Shown here: piece by piece, positions 49,932-58,894 of the stretch
How the letters are laid out: the number at the start of each line of letters is the position of its first letter
How positions within the stretch are numbered: position 1 is the stretch's first letter
Origin: a virus
Reading direction: 5' to 3' (one strand)
Virus record (IMG/VR): IMGVR_UViG_3300022853_001508
Location: 1 to 64,000 of that record
DNA: 64,000 bases
Program-made: the position numbers and the translations under genes
The notes under the pieces: model-generated
What the model saw: only the letters and a program-made list of their open reading frames with translations
Databases searched by the model: none
Told to the model about the DNA's origin: nothing

Positions 49932-51749
49932 TTACGCTGATTGCCAGAAAGATTTCTGAGAAATAAGTTGTAAACGGTTAAGCTCTCCTATTGATTTAGC
50001 TTTTTCTTTAACCCCTTTAAGTGGTCTCATATAACCTTCTTTAAAAAGGTAAGCCCCTGGGGTTGATGGGTTTGATACATAATCAAAAGCGATTAGTTCA
50101 AAATCATCTTGCACAATGTCTTGTCCACCCTGAGACTTAACACTTCCTACTCCACGAGAAGAAATTCCTAATTTGAATCCAGTTTTTAGAAGACCCTTCA
50201 ACGTGTTGCCTGCATCTGTTTCAGCAATTTGCACTCGGCCCCATAATTCTTTTCCTTCCCACCACATCTCAACAACACGGTGTGAAACATTAGCGAGAGA
50301 TACAACTGCGGAGTTTCCAGTCCAATGGGATTTACCATTACGCATTACAAAGAAATTTCCGTTTTTAACTCTGACACAAGCTACTTTATCAAACGGGTTT
50401 TGGATTTGAGAGATTTTTAAAAATCTCTCATCCATGTAAATAAAATCTGTAGTGCTAACATTAAGGATGAATTTAGTTTTACTATTTTTAGCCTCAATCA
50501 ATCTTGGTTTTAAAATTTCTTCTTTAACCATCTCTACAGCCCCATCTGACATCACCACTTCTTTTTCAAGAACGACTACATCATTTATATATCTATCTAC
50601 AGGTTGTTCTTGAGTTATATTTCCGTGGAGCCCTATTTTTAACAGCACCTCACTAAAGTCTTTAATCATCTTTTCTGAAGTAGAAAAAATCTTTTTACAC
50701 ACATATCCTTTGTCTTTATGATAAGATGTTTTAGATGTTCCATCTCCCATGTGAAAATTTTCAAAAAGAATAGTCAGCAATTCTGAATTAGCTGCTTTTA
50801 TATCTTCTGGAATGTATTTTTCAGAACTATTCCCTAAAGGAAATAGATATTGCTTAAGTCGTGCATCGTAAATTTGAAAATCTATTTTCCCATCTCTATA
50901 AACACGTTCGTTATACTCTATCCCTAAATCATCAAATATTTTTCTAATTGCCTCAAAATTCTCAGACTTCTTCTGTGTAATTTTAACGAGGTTGTGTTTT
51001 GCTTTGCTCCCACACACTCCAGCAGAAGTTCCATCAGCTAGATACAAACCTAAAAAAGCAAACCACGCTTTTGCATTAACAACAAGGTTTTGAGAATATT
51101 TATCCTTAAGCTCATTGCTTATGTGTGGTTTAAACTCTTCGATTCCAGGGATTATATAGGAATCGTAATTAATTCCATCCCAATTTCCTTTTTTAGGAAT
51201 TCTCCACTTTCCGCTTCTATACTCAGACAGCTCAGATGCTGTCTTCTCAAAAGATACCCCATCAGATGTCTCAAGTATAAATCTATGATTTGGAGTAACC
51301 ATCAAATCAATTCCTTTACCCTTAAAGTGATACATCTTACCACTATAGGGTTCTAAGATTTTTTTATCAATCTTATGAGCCTCAATTTTATTAGTTTCCT
51401 GATTTAAAGTATATATAAACTCATCTTCTGCAATATCTATTAGCTTCTTCCAGCCGTTAATGGTTAAAATGCTAGTGTCTAATGAGTTGCAATCAGGATG
51501 GTCAAGTTCACCACCAGCCACGTTTTCCTTTACGAGCTCCATGTACTTATCAGCCTCGCGCTTTAAAATTTCGTATGGGTAAATTCGACCGTTTTTATTT
51601 AACGTATCTGCTATCTGAAGAATTCCAGACATCACGATAGGCTGATATTTTTTTTCAGCCTCTATAATCATTTCACGGGTTGGAGCATTAAATGTATAGT
51701 ACTCGGAAATGATATATTTATCTTGGTAATCGGAAATAAGTCCGCTCAT
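49932..51749 (-). CDS. gp21: prohead core protease (T4 gp21-like) with intein
   Basis: 605 aa precursor; removing the intein (87-479) leaves 212 aa, the exact size of T4 gp21. The extein NGRIYPYEILKREADKYM (residues 53-70), GGELDHPD and SAVVSLANVSHRVVEMWWEG are the conserved S78-like protease blocks. The H of ELDHP and the later NVSH are expected near the active site. It cleaves capsid and core proteins during head maturation. The intein sits between two active-site blocks, so the protease is inactive until splicing. Confidence 0.92.
   Translation of the reverse strand: MSGLISDYQDKYIISEYYTFNAPTREMIIEAEKKYQPIVMSGILQIADTLNKNGRIYPYEILKREADKYMELVKENVAGGELDHPDCNSLDTSILTINGWKKLIDIAEDEFIYTLNQETNKIEAHKIDKKILEPYSGKMYHFKGKGIDLMVTPNHRFILETSDGVSFEKTASELSEYRSGKWRIPKKGNWDGINYDSYIIPGIEEFKPHISNELKDKYSQNLVVNAKAWFAFLGLYLADGTSAGVCGSKAKHNLVKITQKKSENFEAIRKIFDDLGIEYNERVYRDGKIDFQIYDARLKQYLFPLGNSSEKYIPEDIKAANSELLTILFENFHMGDGTSKTSYHKDKGYVCKKIFSTSEKMIKDFSEVLLKIGLHGNITQEQPVDRYINDVVVLEKEVVMSDGAVEMVKEEILKPRLIEAKNSKTKFILNVSTTDFIYMDERFLKISQIQNPFDKVACVRVKNGNFFVMRNGKSHWTGNSAVVSLANVSHRVVEMWWEGKELWGRVQIAETDAGNTLKGLLKTGFKLGISSRGVGSVKSQGGQDIVQDDFELIAFDYVSNPSTPGAYLFKEGYMRPLKGVKEKAKSIGELNRLQLISQKSFWQSA
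50313..51491 (-). mobile_element. gp21 intein with LAGLIDADG-type endonuclease
   Basis: Residues 87-479, 393 aa. Starts CNSLDTSILTINGWKKLIDI, block B VTPNHRFILE, motifs LGLYLADGT and LFENFHMGDGT, ends KSHWTGN before Ser+1. The penultimate residue is Gly instead of His, which is unusual for a self-splicing intein and may mean slow or altered cleavage. Confidence 0.85.
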
Positions 51750-51760
51750 AGCATTCTGTG

Positions 51761-51777
51761 TTTCCCATAAATAGATT
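51761..51777 (-). promoter_or_regulatory. late-type promoter motif before gp21
   Basis: Gene-strand CAATCTATTTATGGGAAA, 11 nt before ATG 51749; near-consensus. Confidence 0.7.
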
Positions 51778-51800
51778 GGAAATTCGCAGAATGCAGCCCT

Positions 51801-52322
51801 TTAGACTTGAGATGCGGTTTTGAATATTTGGAAGTCTCCCTCACCTTGGAAGAAAGCTGAGTCGGCAAACACATTAGCTATGTCTAAGGCAGACTCGTAC
51901 AACCTTCTGTCTTTCTTAGAATGGAGCGGATAGCTCTCATTTTTGCTGTCGGTGTTTAGTGTGTGGAGATACAACTCTAGAGAGATGTAATTTCTTTTAG
52001 AGTTATAATTCAAGTTATCTGGAATATTCCAAATTGTGATATTGTCTTTTGGCTTTGTAAAATAATAATGCTGTTCAAGCTCTTTAGAAGCAGAGCTTTT
52101 AAAAGCTCTGTTTATGTTTTTATCAATAAGTCGATGTAACTCTTGATTTGACATGTTGACGTGCTTTGGTGCTGGTTTCGTCCAAAAACTTACTTGAATA
52201 TAAACCGTAGTTGGGGCATCACGTTTTTCAGTTGCTCCAATCTTTACTTTTACTTTAGAATTATTTAATTCCACTGATGGAACTGCTAACTCTCTTGCGG
52301 CTCTTTCAATTACTCTGCTCAT
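51801..52322 (-). CDS. hypothetical protein in head-gene block, 173 aa
   Basis: MSRVIERAARELAVPSVELN start; mixed alpha/beta, with a helical end (YESALDIANVFADSAF). Upstream of gp21 in the same direction. No domain recognised; a virion or assembly role is possible by position. Confidence 0.5.
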   Translation of the reverse strand: MSRVIERAARELAVPSVELNNSKVKVKIGATEKRDAPTTVYIQVSFWTKPAPKHVNMSNQELHRLIDKNINRAFKSSASKELEQHYYFTKPKDNITIWNIPDNLNYNSKRNYISLELYLHTLNTDSKNESYPLHSKKDRRLYESALDIANVFADSAFFQGEGDFQIFKTASQV

Positions 52323-52358
52323 TACATAATATAGTAATGAGTTTCTAAAAAATCAAAT

Positions 52359-53186
52359 TTATAATTTCTTAAGCGTCTGGTTTAAGTCTGCTACGTGAAA
52401 AATGTACTCGTCACTCACTAAAATTTCAGCCCCAACTTCTCGCATAAGCTTTTCTTTAAACGTCTCAAGCAAAGTGATGTCTTCTCTTAATGTGCACACA
52501 TCTAGTTTCCTTTGAAGATTTTTTCGAGTTTCCTCTCTAAGTGTTTTTATATAAGTTATTCTCTGCTCTCCTTCTGCAGTGAGAACCTTAAACAACTGTT
52601 GCTCGTCTTCATTTAAGTGAGAAAATCTTTCGTTAAAGTTTGATACAGCATTTTTTGTGATGTATTCCCAAGCTTTACCAAGTTTAGGATGAGTTGCTAT
52701 TTCGTCGCTCTTAGAAGATTCTTCTTTTACTTCTCGTGTAAGATGGGTAATTATTTCACTGTAAGCATTTGCTTCTGACTCAAAATCGTTGAAAGCAGTG
52801 TTTGTGTTAGATTCAATTAGTGTGTTAATTGCCTCATACAAACCTCTTTTGTCTTCGCGTGCTGTAACAGTTGATTTATCTGGAGCTCCAAGAAGATTTG
52901 TTCTAAGCTTTAAATTCTCAGCAGTAATCTTGTGCCACTTAAGGCTTTTAATTAAAGTTAAATTCTGATTAAGAAACCTCTCAGCAAGACTCTCTTTCTC
53001 AAACGGCTTAGCCATCTCAATGTTTTTATAAATAAAATGCTGTCTTTTCAGAGAAGGACTCTTTTTTACAGTTTCCATAAATCGCATAAGAGTGTCACCC
53101 TCGTATCCTCTAGATAGTTCGACAGATGCCTTTTTAGCGATTGATTCCTTTAATACTCCGAAGTTTAGTGAAGTCATCTTCATCAT
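52359..53186 (-). CDS. hypothetical helical protein, 275 aa
   Basis: Start at the first of two tandem ATGs (MMKMTSLNFGVLKESIAKKA), 4 nt after the late-type motif; an open extension to 53213 includes the motif and is rejected. Almost entirely helical and charged with a Leu-rich end (LETFKEKLMREVGAEILVSD). Could be a core or tail-assembly protein. Family not recognised. Confidence 0.55.
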   Translation of the reverse strand: MMKMTSLNFGVLKESIAKKASVELSRGYEGDTLMRFMETVKKSPSLKRQHFIYKNIEMAKPFEKESLAERFLNQNLTLIKSLKWHKITAENLKLRTNLLGAPDKSTVTAREDKRGLYEAINTLIESNTNTAFNDFESEANAYSEIITHLTREVKEESSKSDEIATHPKLGKAWEYITKNAVSNFNERFSHLNEDEQQLFKVLTAEGEQRITYIKTLREETRKNLQRKLDVCTLREDITLLETFKEKLMREVGAEILVSDEYIFHVADLNQTLKKL

Positions 53187-53190
53187 TGCG

Positions 53191-53208
53191 TGTTTTTCAT
53201 AAATAACT
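53191..53208 (-). promoter_or_regulatory. late-type promoter motif
   Basis: Gene-strand CAGTTATTTATGAAAAAC, ending 4 nt before ATG 53186; decides that start. Confidence 0.6.
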
Positions 53209-53318
53209 GACAAAAGAGAAAAAGAAAACCCATTGAAGCAATAGGGCTGCTTTGTGGATAAAAATATTGATTTTCGTTAGAATTATAACACACAAATTAA
53301 ACAAAATCAATACATCAC

Positions 53319-55616
53319 ATGGCTAATTATAAACACACTAAATTAAAGGATGGTCGATTTCTTTTGAGTGAAGAATTCACAACAGACACACCCAGGGACA
53401 TAAAGCCAACGGCGTCGCCTACTCACCATCTTTTTATAATCGACTGTTCAGGTTCGATGTGGAATGAATTATTGGAAATCAGAAAAGACCTATACAACAA
53501 AATCTCAACCCTACTAAGAGATACAGATTCGGTCTCAATCATCTGGTTTTCTGGAAAAGGGCAGTACGGCGTACTTGTTGAAGACTTCCAGGTCAAAAGC
53601 GACACAAGTCTTAAAAACCTTAAAAAACTTATTGATTCACAACTTACTTCACGTGGACTTACAACATTCTGTGAACCACTACAAGAAGCTCAGGCCCTAA
53701 TTAACAACGATAGAGAGAGAAATTCAGGCAAGCTTTACTCGCTATTCTTTTTGACAGATGGTTATGACAACGGATGGAGCGAGAGCCAAATTCTAGAATC
53801 AGTAAGTGAAATTGCTCCAAACCTGGCTTCGGCTACGATTGTTGAGTACGGTTACTACTGCAACAAAGACTTGTTAAACAAGATGGCTACTGAGGTTGGT
53901 GGAGCACACATCTTCGCAGAAGACTTCCAAGACTACGAGCCGTACATGGAAAAGCAGTTTACTCAGAAAATGATGTCAGCGAGAAAGTATGTTACTCTCT
54001 CAGAGAACGCCATTGATGGCTTTGCTTACTCGTATGACGACGAAGGAAATGTCATCTCTTACAAAGTAAACTCTGACAACGAAGTTTTCGTTGACCCAGA
54101 ATCAATCAGCACTGTATCTTACATGACAAGCTCAGCGCCGCGTACTTCGACGGAAATCGATACCGTGGACTATAAACTTGCATCAGGAACCCCAGATGCG
54201 TACTCTAACATCTTACAACCGATGTACGCTGGTATGATGGCTTACTCAAGAAGTAACGACTTCAACACAATCTCTGACATGCTTAGAGTAGTGGGTGACG
54301 CATATTTCATTGTAAGAAAAGCAAACACTTTTGGTACTCAGAAAATCAACGAGCTTGAAGCTGAGTTGATGGCAACGATGCAAGACCCTGAAAAAATGTT
54401 CAGGGATGGATATAACCCAGACTTGGAGCCTGCAGAAGATGCTTATTGTGTCATGGACATGATTGACGACTTAATGACTTCTGAGGACGCTAAATGGTAT
54501 CCTTCTCAAATGAAGTACAAGCGCATGTCTAGAAAAACTGAGCGCAAAGACGTTTCAGACACGGATAGAGAACAAGTTGACTTACTTCTCTCTGAGAATA
54601 AGATTGATGATGCAATGTCTATGTTGCAAAAAATCAAAGACAACAAAATTGGCTTCATCAACGAAGACAAAGACAAAGGCTTCCCAATTACTTCACTCAC
54701 GTGGAATAACAAAAGAGCAAACCTTTCTGTTCAAGTGACGTATAAAGGCTACGTAAGTCTTCCAACAAACAGTTTTGGTTTACCAGAAAGGTTTGACACG
54801 AACATATTTCGTAACTACAACATCATTAAAGACGGAGTGATTCACACATATATCCTTCCAGTATCATTGGATTCGGATACATTCGAAAAACTCCAGGACA
54901 ACGGACTCCTTAAAGATGAAATCTACAACGCTAATTCTGTTTATGACTTAGACTTTTCAAGTCTTCCAGTTATCAATCAGAAAATGGTTAGAGAAGCATC
55001 CGCCGAGGAGTTGTTCAGAAACCATTACGCTCTTACCAAGTTGAAAGCGAGAAACTCAGTATTCAACTACTACAAGAAGTGTTACCTAGACGGTGCATCG
55101 AAATCATTCGCTGACACTTATGGTGAAGAAGCTACTGCGTGGTTGAAAGAGATTGGAATTAGTTCTTATGGATTCAACCCTAAAGTAACTTTGACTCCAA
55201 CAACTGAGGAAGCGATGGTGAATACGATGGAGGTTAAAATCGACAAACTATCTTCTCTTCCTTCCGCTAAGGGAGTTGTTGAGAAGTTTGAGGCAAGCAA
55301 GCCGCTTACTGAGAGAGAAGAAATTCTCGAACCACACATCAAGGAGTTTTCTGAATTCTATAAAATGGTTGAATCGATGGATGACACAAAGCGCACAAAC
55401 ATGATTCAAGATTGGATTGACAACAAGTCGGAGTTAATCAGAAAGGAAAAACGTGACCTGGAGAACAGTATTTCTAGAACGAAGTTCTTGACTATTGTCG
55501 GAAAGAGCTGGTTCACGGATTTGGAGTCGAGAGACGACAAAGAGCTTACGCTTGAGGTGGACAACCAGGAGCGCAAGTTTATTCTTGAAGACAAGATGTC
55601 TGCAATCAAGATTTAA
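53319..55616 (+). CDS. VWA-domain protein, 765 aa
   Basis: MIDAS residues are complete: DCSGSMW at 42-48 (D-x-S-x-S), TT at 115-116 and LTDGYDNG at 146-153. The VWA domain ends at about residue 220. The remaining 540 residues are mixed, with a helical C-terminus; no second domain is recognised, and the region PYMEKQFTQKMMSARKYVTL follows VWA directly. VWA domains bind protein partners through a metal ion. There is no signal peptide. Related VWA proteins occur in large phages without assigned role as far as I recall. It stands alone on the plus strand and ends at a strong terminator. Confidence 0.75.
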   Translation: MANYKHTKLKDGRFLLSEEFTTDTPRDIKPTASPTHHLFIIDCSGSMWNELLEIRKDLYNKISTLLRDTDSVSIIWFSGKGQYGVLVEDFQVKSDTSLKNLKKLIDSQLTSRGLTTFCEPLQEAQALINNDRERNSGKLYSLFFLTDGYDNGWSESQILESVSEIAPNLASATIVEYGYYCNKDLLNKMATEVGGAHIFAEDFQDYEPYMEKQFTQKMMSARKYVTLSENAIDGFAYSYDDEGNVISYKVNSDNEVFVDPESISTVSYMTSSAPRTSTEIDTVDYKLASGTPDAYSNILQPMYAGMMAYSRSNDFNTISDMLRVVGDAYFIVRKANTFGTQKINELEAELMATMQDPEKMFRDGYNPDLEPAEDAYCVMDMIDDLMTSEDAKWYPSQMKYKRMSRKTERKDVSDTDREQVDLLLSENKIDDAMSMLQKIKDNKIGFINEDKDKGFPITSLTWNNKRANLSVQVTYKGYVSLPTNSFGLPERFDTNIFRNYNIIKDGVIHTYILPVSLDSDTFEKLQDNGLLKDEIYNANSVYDLDFSSLPVINQKMVREASAEELFRNHYALTKLKARNSVFNYYKKCYLDGASKSFADTYGEEATAWLKEIGISSYGFNPKVTLTPTTEEAMVNTMEVKIDKLSSLPSAKGVVEKFEASKPLTEREEILEPHIKEFSEFYKMVESMDDTKRTNMIQDWIDNKSELIRKEKRDLENSISRTKFLTIVGKSWFTDLESRDDKELTLEVDNQERKFILEDKMSAIKI

Positions 55617-55635
55617 AGTTGAAAAGTTTTAAAAT

Positions 55636-55668
55636 AAAAGGCCTTGCAGAAATGTGAGGCCTTTTTGT
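55636..55668 (+). terminator. intrinsic terminator after VWA gene
   Basis: AAAAGGCCTTGCAGAAATGT then GAGGCCTTTTTG: AAAGGCCT pairs with AGGCCTTTTT around a 12-nt loop. Confidence 0.8.
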
Positions 55669-55675
55669 TTTTCGC

Positions 55676-55683
55676 TATATTTG
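55676..55683 (+). promoter_or_regulatory. TATATTTG element (Bacteroidetes -7-like)
   Basis: TATATTTG matches TAnnTTTG exactly, 18 nt before ATG 55702 and directly after a terminator. No convincing -33 TTTG at the expected spacing. Confidence 0.45.
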
Positions 55684-55701
55684 AAAATTAATATTATAAA
55701 A

Positions 55702-56016
55702 ATGGACGCAACGAAGCATGCAGAACAAATTCTAGAGATTCTTGAGATAGCTGGAAAAAAAGGGAAGGATAAGACGAAAGTTTTAAATATGTGCCTGAAC
55801 AATTTCTTCGACCACGTCTCAGGAGAGTTGTTTGAGCAGAAAACGTTCGAAGCTCCAGATGTATTTTACAGACAACTAGAGGAAAATACCGTAAGCATGC
55901 TTGATGCTGGCGACGCTGACGATAAGCAAGAGTTTATGAAATCCGTTTCGGCCCTGAGAGTGCTTTTGAATAAGCCAGCGCCGAGGGAAGAGTCTATTGA
56001 GGAAGAACTTCAGTAA
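55702..56016 (+). CDS. small helical hypothetical protein, 104 aa
   Basis: ATG 55702 (MDATKHAEQILEILEIAGKK); the frame is open upstream but overlaps the promoter and terminator. Helical, acidic C-terminus. No family recognised. Confidence 0.55.
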   Translation: MDATKHAEQILEILEIAGKKGKDKTKVLNMCLNNFFDHVSGELFEQKTFEAPDVFYRQLEENTVSMLDAGDADDKQEFMKSVSALRVLLNKPAPREESIEEELQ

Positions 56017-56108
56017 CCTTTCCGTATACTTGTCGAGTCCACCCGTTTGTACCGCCTTTATTATTTCCAATCAAACAACCTTTTTGCGGGTCTAAAGCTT
56101 TGACCAGG

Positions 56109-56945
56109 TTAGGTTTTCTTTTTATAATACTTTTTATAAAAAACTTTAAAATGCTTACTGTCTTCTAATTTATAATTTAAGCAATCGTTCAAATTATCAA
56201 AAGTCACTAATTTTCTTTGATTTGTTTTTAGCTTTTCTAAGGCATGCTTTTTATCTCCAAGTGTTTCGAAAATTAGTTTATTTTTATTGTCATAAAAAAA
56301 CCAATATCGAGCACTGGGGTGAATGTCCATTATTTTTGGCCGTCTCCCTTTCATGGCGTCACTTCTTTTTTTATTACTTTCTTCACTATGTTTTCTTCCA
56401 GTGTGAAATCCGCTAATGCTTTTTCTTGATTTAATCCCTTTTTCTGTTTGAAAATACTTCTTTAGCGTATTACTAATTTTACCCTTACATTCATTGGATA
56501 CTTTTCTCCCTTTTAATGCTTTGCCTACCTTTTTACCTACTTCCTCAGCTGTTATATTGACGTATTTTCTTTTTTTTCCTTTTCTAATTTTAGAAAAAAG
56601 AGCCTTTAGCTCTTTCGCTTTCTTCTCTCCATAGTATTCTTCATAAGTTTTACCTTTTTTACCCTCAACAAGAACTAATTTACCACCAGTTCCGCCTTCA
56701 GATATATTGTATCCAATTTCCTTGTCAGTCGCTTTATAAAATTTAATCCAATATATTTCCTGCTTATTTAAACACTTTCTGTCGGAACAAACCTCTAGCA
56801 CTTCCTTTTTAAAATTATCTTTTCCATATTTCTTAATCGCTTTATGAAGAAGTAACCCCGACCCTAAATATTTAGGATTGTCATTTGAGTCTTGCCCTAT
56901 GTAGATTTTTTTATTTATTACGTTCGTTGTTTTGTAGATTATCAT
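56109..56945 (-). CDS. GIY-YIG homing endonuclease with NUMOD3 modules
   Basis: 278 aa. IIYKTTNVINKKIYIGQDSN is the GIY-YIG start, then LGSGLLLHKAIKKYGKDNF (catalytic-region pattern) and a conserved LNKQEIYWIKFY with Glu. The C-terminal half has NUMOD3-like repeats (KISNTLKKYF; SGFHTGRKHSEESNKKRSDA). Stand-alone Seg-type nuclease inserted between gene blocks, expressed from its own late-type promoter. Homing target not evident. Confidence 0.88.
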   Translation of the reverse strand: MIIYKTTNVINKKIYIGQDSNDNPKYLGSGLLLHKAIKKYGKDNFKKEVLEVCSDRKCLNKQEIYWIKFYKATDKEIGYNISEGGTGGKLVLVEGKKGKTYEEYYGEKKAKELKALFSKIRKGKKRKYVNITAEEVGKKVGKALKGRKVSNECKGKISNTLKKYFQTEKGIKSRKSISGFHTGRKHSEESNKKRSDAMKGRRPKIMDIHPSARYWFFYDNKNKLIFETLGDKKHALEKLKTNQRKLVTFDNLNDCLNYKLEDSKHFKVFYKKYYKKKT

Positions 56946-56953
56946 GCATGTAT

Positions 56954-56970
56954 TTTACCTATAAATAAGT
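56954..56970 (-). promoter_or_regulatory. late-type promoter motif before GIY-YIG gene
   Basis: Gene-strand ACTTATTTATAGGTAAA, 8-10 nt before ATG 56945. Confidence 0.55.
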
Positions 56971-57055
56971 AAAAATAACATGTAGTCGTCCTCGTACTTC
57001 ACAGTGAACAGTGCTGTAAATTTTTACACTCGTAGAAACTTTTTTCTAATAACCA

Positions 57056-57063
57056 CGTATATT
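57056..57063 (+). promoter_or_regulatory. candidate second-class promoter (CGTATATT)
   Basis: CGTATATT, 11 nt before ATG 57075. Same word as at 31165 and 43270. Confidence 0.4.
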
Positions 57064-57074
57064 AAAATAAAATC

Positions 57075-57170
57075 ATGAAAACATTAATATTTACAATTTT
57101 AACAGTACTGCTCTTTATAGGGTGCGAGCTTCTGGTTGAGATTATCGGATACCCTGGAGGAAGTTGGTGA
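57075..57170 (+). CDS. putative small lipoprotein, 31 aa
   Basis: MKTLIFTILTVLLFIGCELL start: Lys, a hydrophobic core and a lipobox-like L-F-I-G-C, then only 14 residues. Lipoprotein signal peptides of this type occur in outer-membrane spanin subunits, but no partner is evident. Start and following small ORFs overlap. Confidence 0.4.
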   Translation: MKTLIFTILTVLLFIGCELLVEIIGYPGGSW

Positions 57171-57267
57171 AAGAAATTCAGATAAGTTGAAAGTTGGAAT
57201 TTCTATAAACAGAGAATATCTAAGTGAGATATACGATAGTATGGACTATATCGAAGAAGGTTTTTAA
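57136..57267 (+). CDS. possible small ORF, 43 aa
   Basis: TTG start inside the previous ORF in another frame (LRLSDTLEEVGERNSDKLKV); acidic with ISINREYLSEIYDSMDYIEE. Its stop overlaps the next start as TAATG, which is the only support beyond composition. Confidence 0.3.
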   Translation: MRLSDTLEEVGERNSDKLKVGISINREYLSEIYDSMDYIEEGF

Positions 57268-57359
57268 TGAAACTCATAAGCCAAAAAAATAGAGAGAGCT
57301 TAGAGTACAGCTTTCATCGATGGAAGAAGGGCGGCGCACAAGAAGAGGGGAGAGTGTGA
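57267..57359 (+). CDS. possible small ORF, 30 aa
   Basis: MKLISQKNRESLEYSFHRWK start, basic; begins in the TAATG of the previous ORF and overlaps the 3' end of the convergent gene by 46 nt. Weak. Confidence 0.25.
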   Translation: MKLISQKNRESLEYSFHRWKKGGAQEEGRV

Positions 57360-57547
57360 TAATTTGTGTAAAGCCCTCCTCTTACTTTGCAATAGACAAT
57401 GTCGCCTACTTTTGCATTACTTAGTTCTAATGGAGCCAGGACGTGTTCTTGGTTTGAATGAATCAAAGGAACCATTGAGCTCCCTCGTTCTTTTGTGGTA
57501 AACGTTTCACCGTTCTCCAGCCTTTCTATTTTATAGTTTCTTCTCAC
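57314..57547 (-). CDS. S24/S26 peptidase-like fold protein, probably shortened
   Basis: 77 aa. GETFTTKERGSSMVPLIHSN then LELSNAKVGDIVYCKVRGGL resembles the G-x-S-M-x-P start and the G-D-I-V strand of LexA/signal-peptidase-type folds. After GGLYTNYH the sequence becomes Pro/Ser-rich (TLPSSCAPPFFHR) and lacks the expected final strands, so the 3' end may have been lost at a rearrangement junction. No catalytic Lys partner is visible, so peptidase activity is doubtful. Confidence 0.5.
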   Translation of the reverse strand: MRRNYKIERLENGETFTTKERGSSMVPLIHSNQEHVLAPLELSNAKVGDIVYCKVRGGLYTNYHTLPSSCAPPFFHR

Positions 57548-57604
57548 TAATCATTTTATTTTCTTATCTAAGCTGTATCTTTGTTCTCATGTAGTTATAC
57601 CTAA

Positions 57605-58894
57605 CTATACGATGATTTTGTCTTTTTGTTTCATTCCCTCGTAAACTTGCTCGTAGAAACTTGCTCTGATTCCATTAATTCTATCGATGGAATATTCATC
57701 CATCACCCAGTCGTGAAGATTGTCTGCAAGCTCCTGTCGGTACCCAGGGTCATCGACAACCTGCTTAATGGCGTTATACCACCCCTTTTTGTTGTTCTTA
57801 ACCAAAATACCCGTCTCGCCGTCTTTAATAGTCTTAGAATAGATTCCGAAATCTTGCGCGATTAGCGCTTTTCTTTTAACACCCGCTTCAATAACTTTCA
57901 ACTCAGATTTTACTTTGTTGAAAATGTGAGGTCGCTTAACTATTTTTGCCTTCTGGCCCTGACCTACTTGTTGAGTGTAATGGTCTACTAGAGGAGCTAA
58001 ACAAACATCACAATGGTCGTAATGGGTTGCATATGTTTTCAAAGGTAAAGTCCAGCGTCTCAAATATGGTTTTTCATCCATGTTTGGATACTTTTCATTT
58101 TTAATTTTATACAGCCAGTTAAAATACTCCTTGTCCTCTTTTAGAAGCTGGTAGTCTGCTGTAAATATTCTTTCGAATTGCATCCAAATCGTCTCGTGTG
58201 GTTGGATAGGTCTTTCGTGCCTGTTCCCATTGTCGTCGATGCTGGTCAGATTACCTCTGGTATCAAATCCACACATTACAATCTGTGTCTTATCCTTCAG
58301 CTCTTGGTCCTTATTAAGCATCTCCATTGAGTCACGCAGAAGAAACAAGTCATGTAAGTGAGATGACCCACCAATCCAAGCAACTCTTGTACGGTCAGTA
58401 GGGTTTGGAACCGCTTCACTCCTCCACATCTTAGCTTCGGGGTTTACAGCGTTCGGAATCACAACCACATTTTTATTGACCTCTTTGATTTTTTCTGCAA
58501 AAATCTCTGTGGTCGTAGTGACCCAATCAACAAGTTTCAAATTGTTCTCTATATGCTTGTCAATTTTTTCAGCTTTCACCAAATCATAAAGAGGGTGAGT
58601 TGGAGGCGGACTCCAGAAGTCGTCAATATCCATCACCAGCACAGTCCCTTTGGATTGAAGCTCCGCGAATAGTTTCTCAGATGCTTCAAATGGCCCAAGC
58701 TGTCTGTGGAAATGAATTATATCAAATGATGACAGGTAGTTTATATTGGTAAAATCAGGAGTGACATCAATCTTAATTTGGAGCTCCTCTTTGTGGGATT
58801 TCCTAAGTTGCTGAGCCATCCAGATTGAGCGAAAATGCCCGACGCCTTGCACATCTGACGGGCAAACTAGCAATTTAATTCTTTTATTCTCCAT
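57605..58894 (-). CDS. GT-B glycosyltransferase
   Basis: 429 aa. The N-terminal Rossmann half starts KLLVCPSDVQGVGHFRSIWM, with the mid-sequence VVVIPNAVNP typical of GT4-like enzymes. The C-terminal half has VAWIGGSSHLHD, LRRWTLPLKTYATHYDHCDV and a KVIEAGVKRKALIAQDFG donor-binding E-x7-like motif. Probably transfers sugar to DNA bases, a virion protein or a cell-surface acceptor. Which cannot be read from the sequence. Its start overlaps the stop of the HEN remnant upstream. Confidence 0.85.
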   Translation of the reverse strand: MENKRIKLLVCPSDVQGVGHFRSIWMAQQLRKSHKEELQIKIDVTPDFTNINYLSSFDIIHFHRQLGPFEASEKLFAELQSKGTVLVMDIDDFWSPPPTHPLYDLVKAEKIDKHIENNLKLVDWVTTTTEIFAEKIKEVNKNVVVIPNAVNPEAKMWRSEAVPNPTDRTRVAWIGGSSHLHDLFLLRDSMEMLNKDQELKDKTQIVMCGFDTRGNLTSIDDNGNRHERPIQPHETIWMQFERIFTADYQLLKEDKEYFNWLYKIKNEKYPNMDEKPYLRRWTLPLKTYATHYDHCDVCLAPLVDHYTQQVGQGQKAKIVKRPHIFNKVKSELKVIEAGVKRKALIAQDFGIYSKTIKDGETGILVKNNKKGWYNAIKQVVDDPGYRQELADNLHDWVMDEYSIDRINGIRASFYEQVYEGMKQKDKIIV

